NCBI GenBank assembly: GCA_938014855.1
Contig: CALLQM010000400.1
Coordinates: forward strand, 1 to 5,572
Length of the DNA stretch: 5,572 bases
Direction of reading: 5' to 3'
Source of the DNA: an uncultured Clostridia bacterium
GTDB taxonomy: Bacteria > Bacillota > Clostridia > Oscillospirales > Ruminococcaceae
The notes below the pieces were generated by a model, which was not told where the DNA came from, did not search any database, and worked only from the letters and a program-made list of their open reading frames with translations. This document shows, piece by piece, positions 4,563 through 5,572 of this stretch (position 1 is the first letter of the stretch; each line of letters begins with the position of its first letter). The position numbers and the translations under genes are program-made.

Positions 4563-5572
4563 ATGGCAAAAGTTATTACATTTGGTGAAATCATGCTCCG
4601 TCTGGCTCCTGAAGGCTATTATAGATTTGTTCAGGCACAGTCCCTCGGCGCTACCTATGGCGGCGGCGAAGCAAACGTTTCCGTATCCCTTGCTAATTAC
4701 GGCATTGATGCTGGATTCGTAACCAAGCTCCCGAAACACGACATCGGTCAGGCTGCAGTCAACAAACTGCGTGAGTTTGGCGTTGACACTTCTAACATCA
4801 CCCGCGGCGGCGACCGTGTTGGTATTTACTTCCTCGAAAAAGGCGCTTCTCAGCGTCCTTCCAAAGTCATCTATGACCGTGCAGGCTCTGCAATCGCAAC
4901 TGCTACCACGGCTGACTTTGACTGGAACAAGATTTTTGAAGGAGTTGAGTGGTTCCACTTCACCGGCATCACTCCGGCTTTGGGCGACAATGTTGCAGAA
5001 ATCTGCATGGAAGCCTGCAAAGCTGCAAAAGCAAAGGGAATCACCATTTCCTGCGACCTGAACTACCGCAAAAACCTCTGGACTCGTGAAAAAGCCGGAC
5101 AGGTTATGGACGGTCTCATGAAATATGTTGACGTCTGCATCGCAAACGAAGAAGATGCGGCTGACGTATTCGGCATCAAAGCTGCAGATACCGATGTAAC
5201 CACCGGTAAAGTAAACCATGAAGGCTATAAAGATGTTGCCAAACAGCTGGCTGACCGTTTTGGATTCAAAAAGGTTGCCATCACACTGCGCGGCTCCATT
5301 TCCGCAAACGACAACAACTGGGCCGCTATGCTCTACACAGACGGTCAGTATTACTTCTCCAAAAACTACCTCATCCACATCGTGGACCGCGTAGGCGGCG
5401 GCGACAGCTTTGGTGCTGGACTGATCTACTCCTGCATCAGCAACTATGCTCCTCAGGATGCAATTGAATTCGCTGTTGCAGCTTCCTGCCTGAAACACAC
5501 CATCGAAGGCGACCTGAACATGGTTTCCGTTGATGAAGTGAAGAAACTTGCGGGCGGCGACGGTTCCGGCCG
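4563..5572 (+). CDS. kdgK: 2-keto-3-deoxygluconate kinase (PfkB/ribokinase family), 3' end cut by window edge
   Basis: This enzyme phosphorylates 2-keto-3-deoxygluconate with ATP to KDPG, the substrate of the aldolase encoded just upstream. The frame is open from the ATG at 4563 to the window end: 336 codons plus CG, which must encode Arg. Family features are the N-terminal strand VITFGEIMLRL (4-14), the substrate-binding TYGGGEANVSVSLA (31-44), RAGSA (106-110), CDLNYRKNLW (164-173), the NEEDA segment (195-199), TLRGS (241-245), and the PfkB signature DRVGGGDSFGAG (275-286) with catalytic Asp281. The last visible residues, GGDGSGR, resemble the usual C-terminus of Firmicute KDG kinases, so probably fewer than ten codons are missing. 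AGGAGG at 4548-4553, 9 nt upstream, supports the start. It follows kdgA by 53 bases with no convincing terminator between, so the two are probably co-transcribed. Confidence 0.93.
   Translation, partial: MAKVITFGEIMLRLAPEGYYRFVQAQSLGATYGGGEANVSVSLANYGIDAGFVTKLPKHDIGQAAVNKLREFGVDTSNITRGGDRVGIYFLEKGASQRPSKVIYDRAGSAIATATTADFDWNKIFEGVEWFHFTGITPALGDNVAEICMEACKAAKAKGITISCDLNYRKNLWTREKAGQVMDGLMKYVDVCIANEEDAADVFGIKAADTDVTTGKVNHEGYKDVAKQLADRFGFKKVAITLRGSISANDNNWAAMLYTDGQYYFSKNYLIHIVDRVGGGDSFGAGLIYSCISNYAPQDAIEFAVAASCLKHTIEGDLNMVSVDEVKKLAGGDGSG

Noticed and set aside
4539..5498. A 319-codon open frame on the minus strand opposite kdgK
   Set aside because: It lies almost wholly opposite a clear PfkB-family kinase. 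Its length is explained by the biased codons of the sense gene, and the product shows no recognisable family pattern.

Overview
The window reads as a stretch of chromosome from a low-to-mid-GC Firmicute, most likely a gut clostridium of the Ruminococcaceae/Oscillospiraceae kind. The reasons are strong AGGAGG-type ribosome binding sites, sigma-A promoters with TATAAT boxes, compact intrinsic terminators, and protein variants I associate with Clostridia (the NTDN adenosine deaminase, the KDPG aldolase with a C-terminal extension, the His/Cys-tailed NifX-like protein). This placement is inference; no 16S or other decisive marker is present. I see no mobile element, CRISPR array, tRNA or rRNA.

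Layout: (1) 1-347, plus strand: the nearly complete end of a small NifB/NifX-type iron-molybdenum cluster-binding protein. (2) 366-412: a bidirectional terminator. (3) 423-1250, minus: purine nucleoside phosphorylase. (4) 1251-1425: a divergent promoter region. (5) 1426-2430, plus: adenosine deaminase. (6) 2431-2469: a second bidirectional terminator. (7) 2478-3260, minus: an IclR-family regulator. (8) 3261-3543: a long divergent control region with two promoters and two matching three-half-site operators. (9) 3544-4509, plus: KDPG aldolase fused to a VOC (glyoxalase-fold) domain. (10) 4563 to the window end, plus: 2-keto-3-deoxygluconate kinase, lacking only its last few residues.

The genes form two functional modules. 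Adenosine deaminase and purine nucleoside phosphorylase, transcribed divergently, are consecutive purine-salvage steps: adenosine to inosine, then inosine plus phosphate to hypoxanthine plus ribose 1-phosphate. The kinase and aldolase are the last two steps of hexuronate/pectin breakdown: 2-keto-3-deoxygluconate is phosphorylated to KDPG, which is split to pyruvate and glyceraldehyde 3-phosphate. The divergent IclR-type gene is the obvious candidate local regulator (KdgR-like). The same 26-bp operator layout lies just downstream of, or overlapping, each of the two divergent promoters, in the same orientation relative to each gene, which suggests both autoregulation and control of the aldolase-kinase operon.

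Most of the window is ordinary metabolism. The parts most worth a second look are the aldolase-VOC fusion and the paired three-half-site operators.
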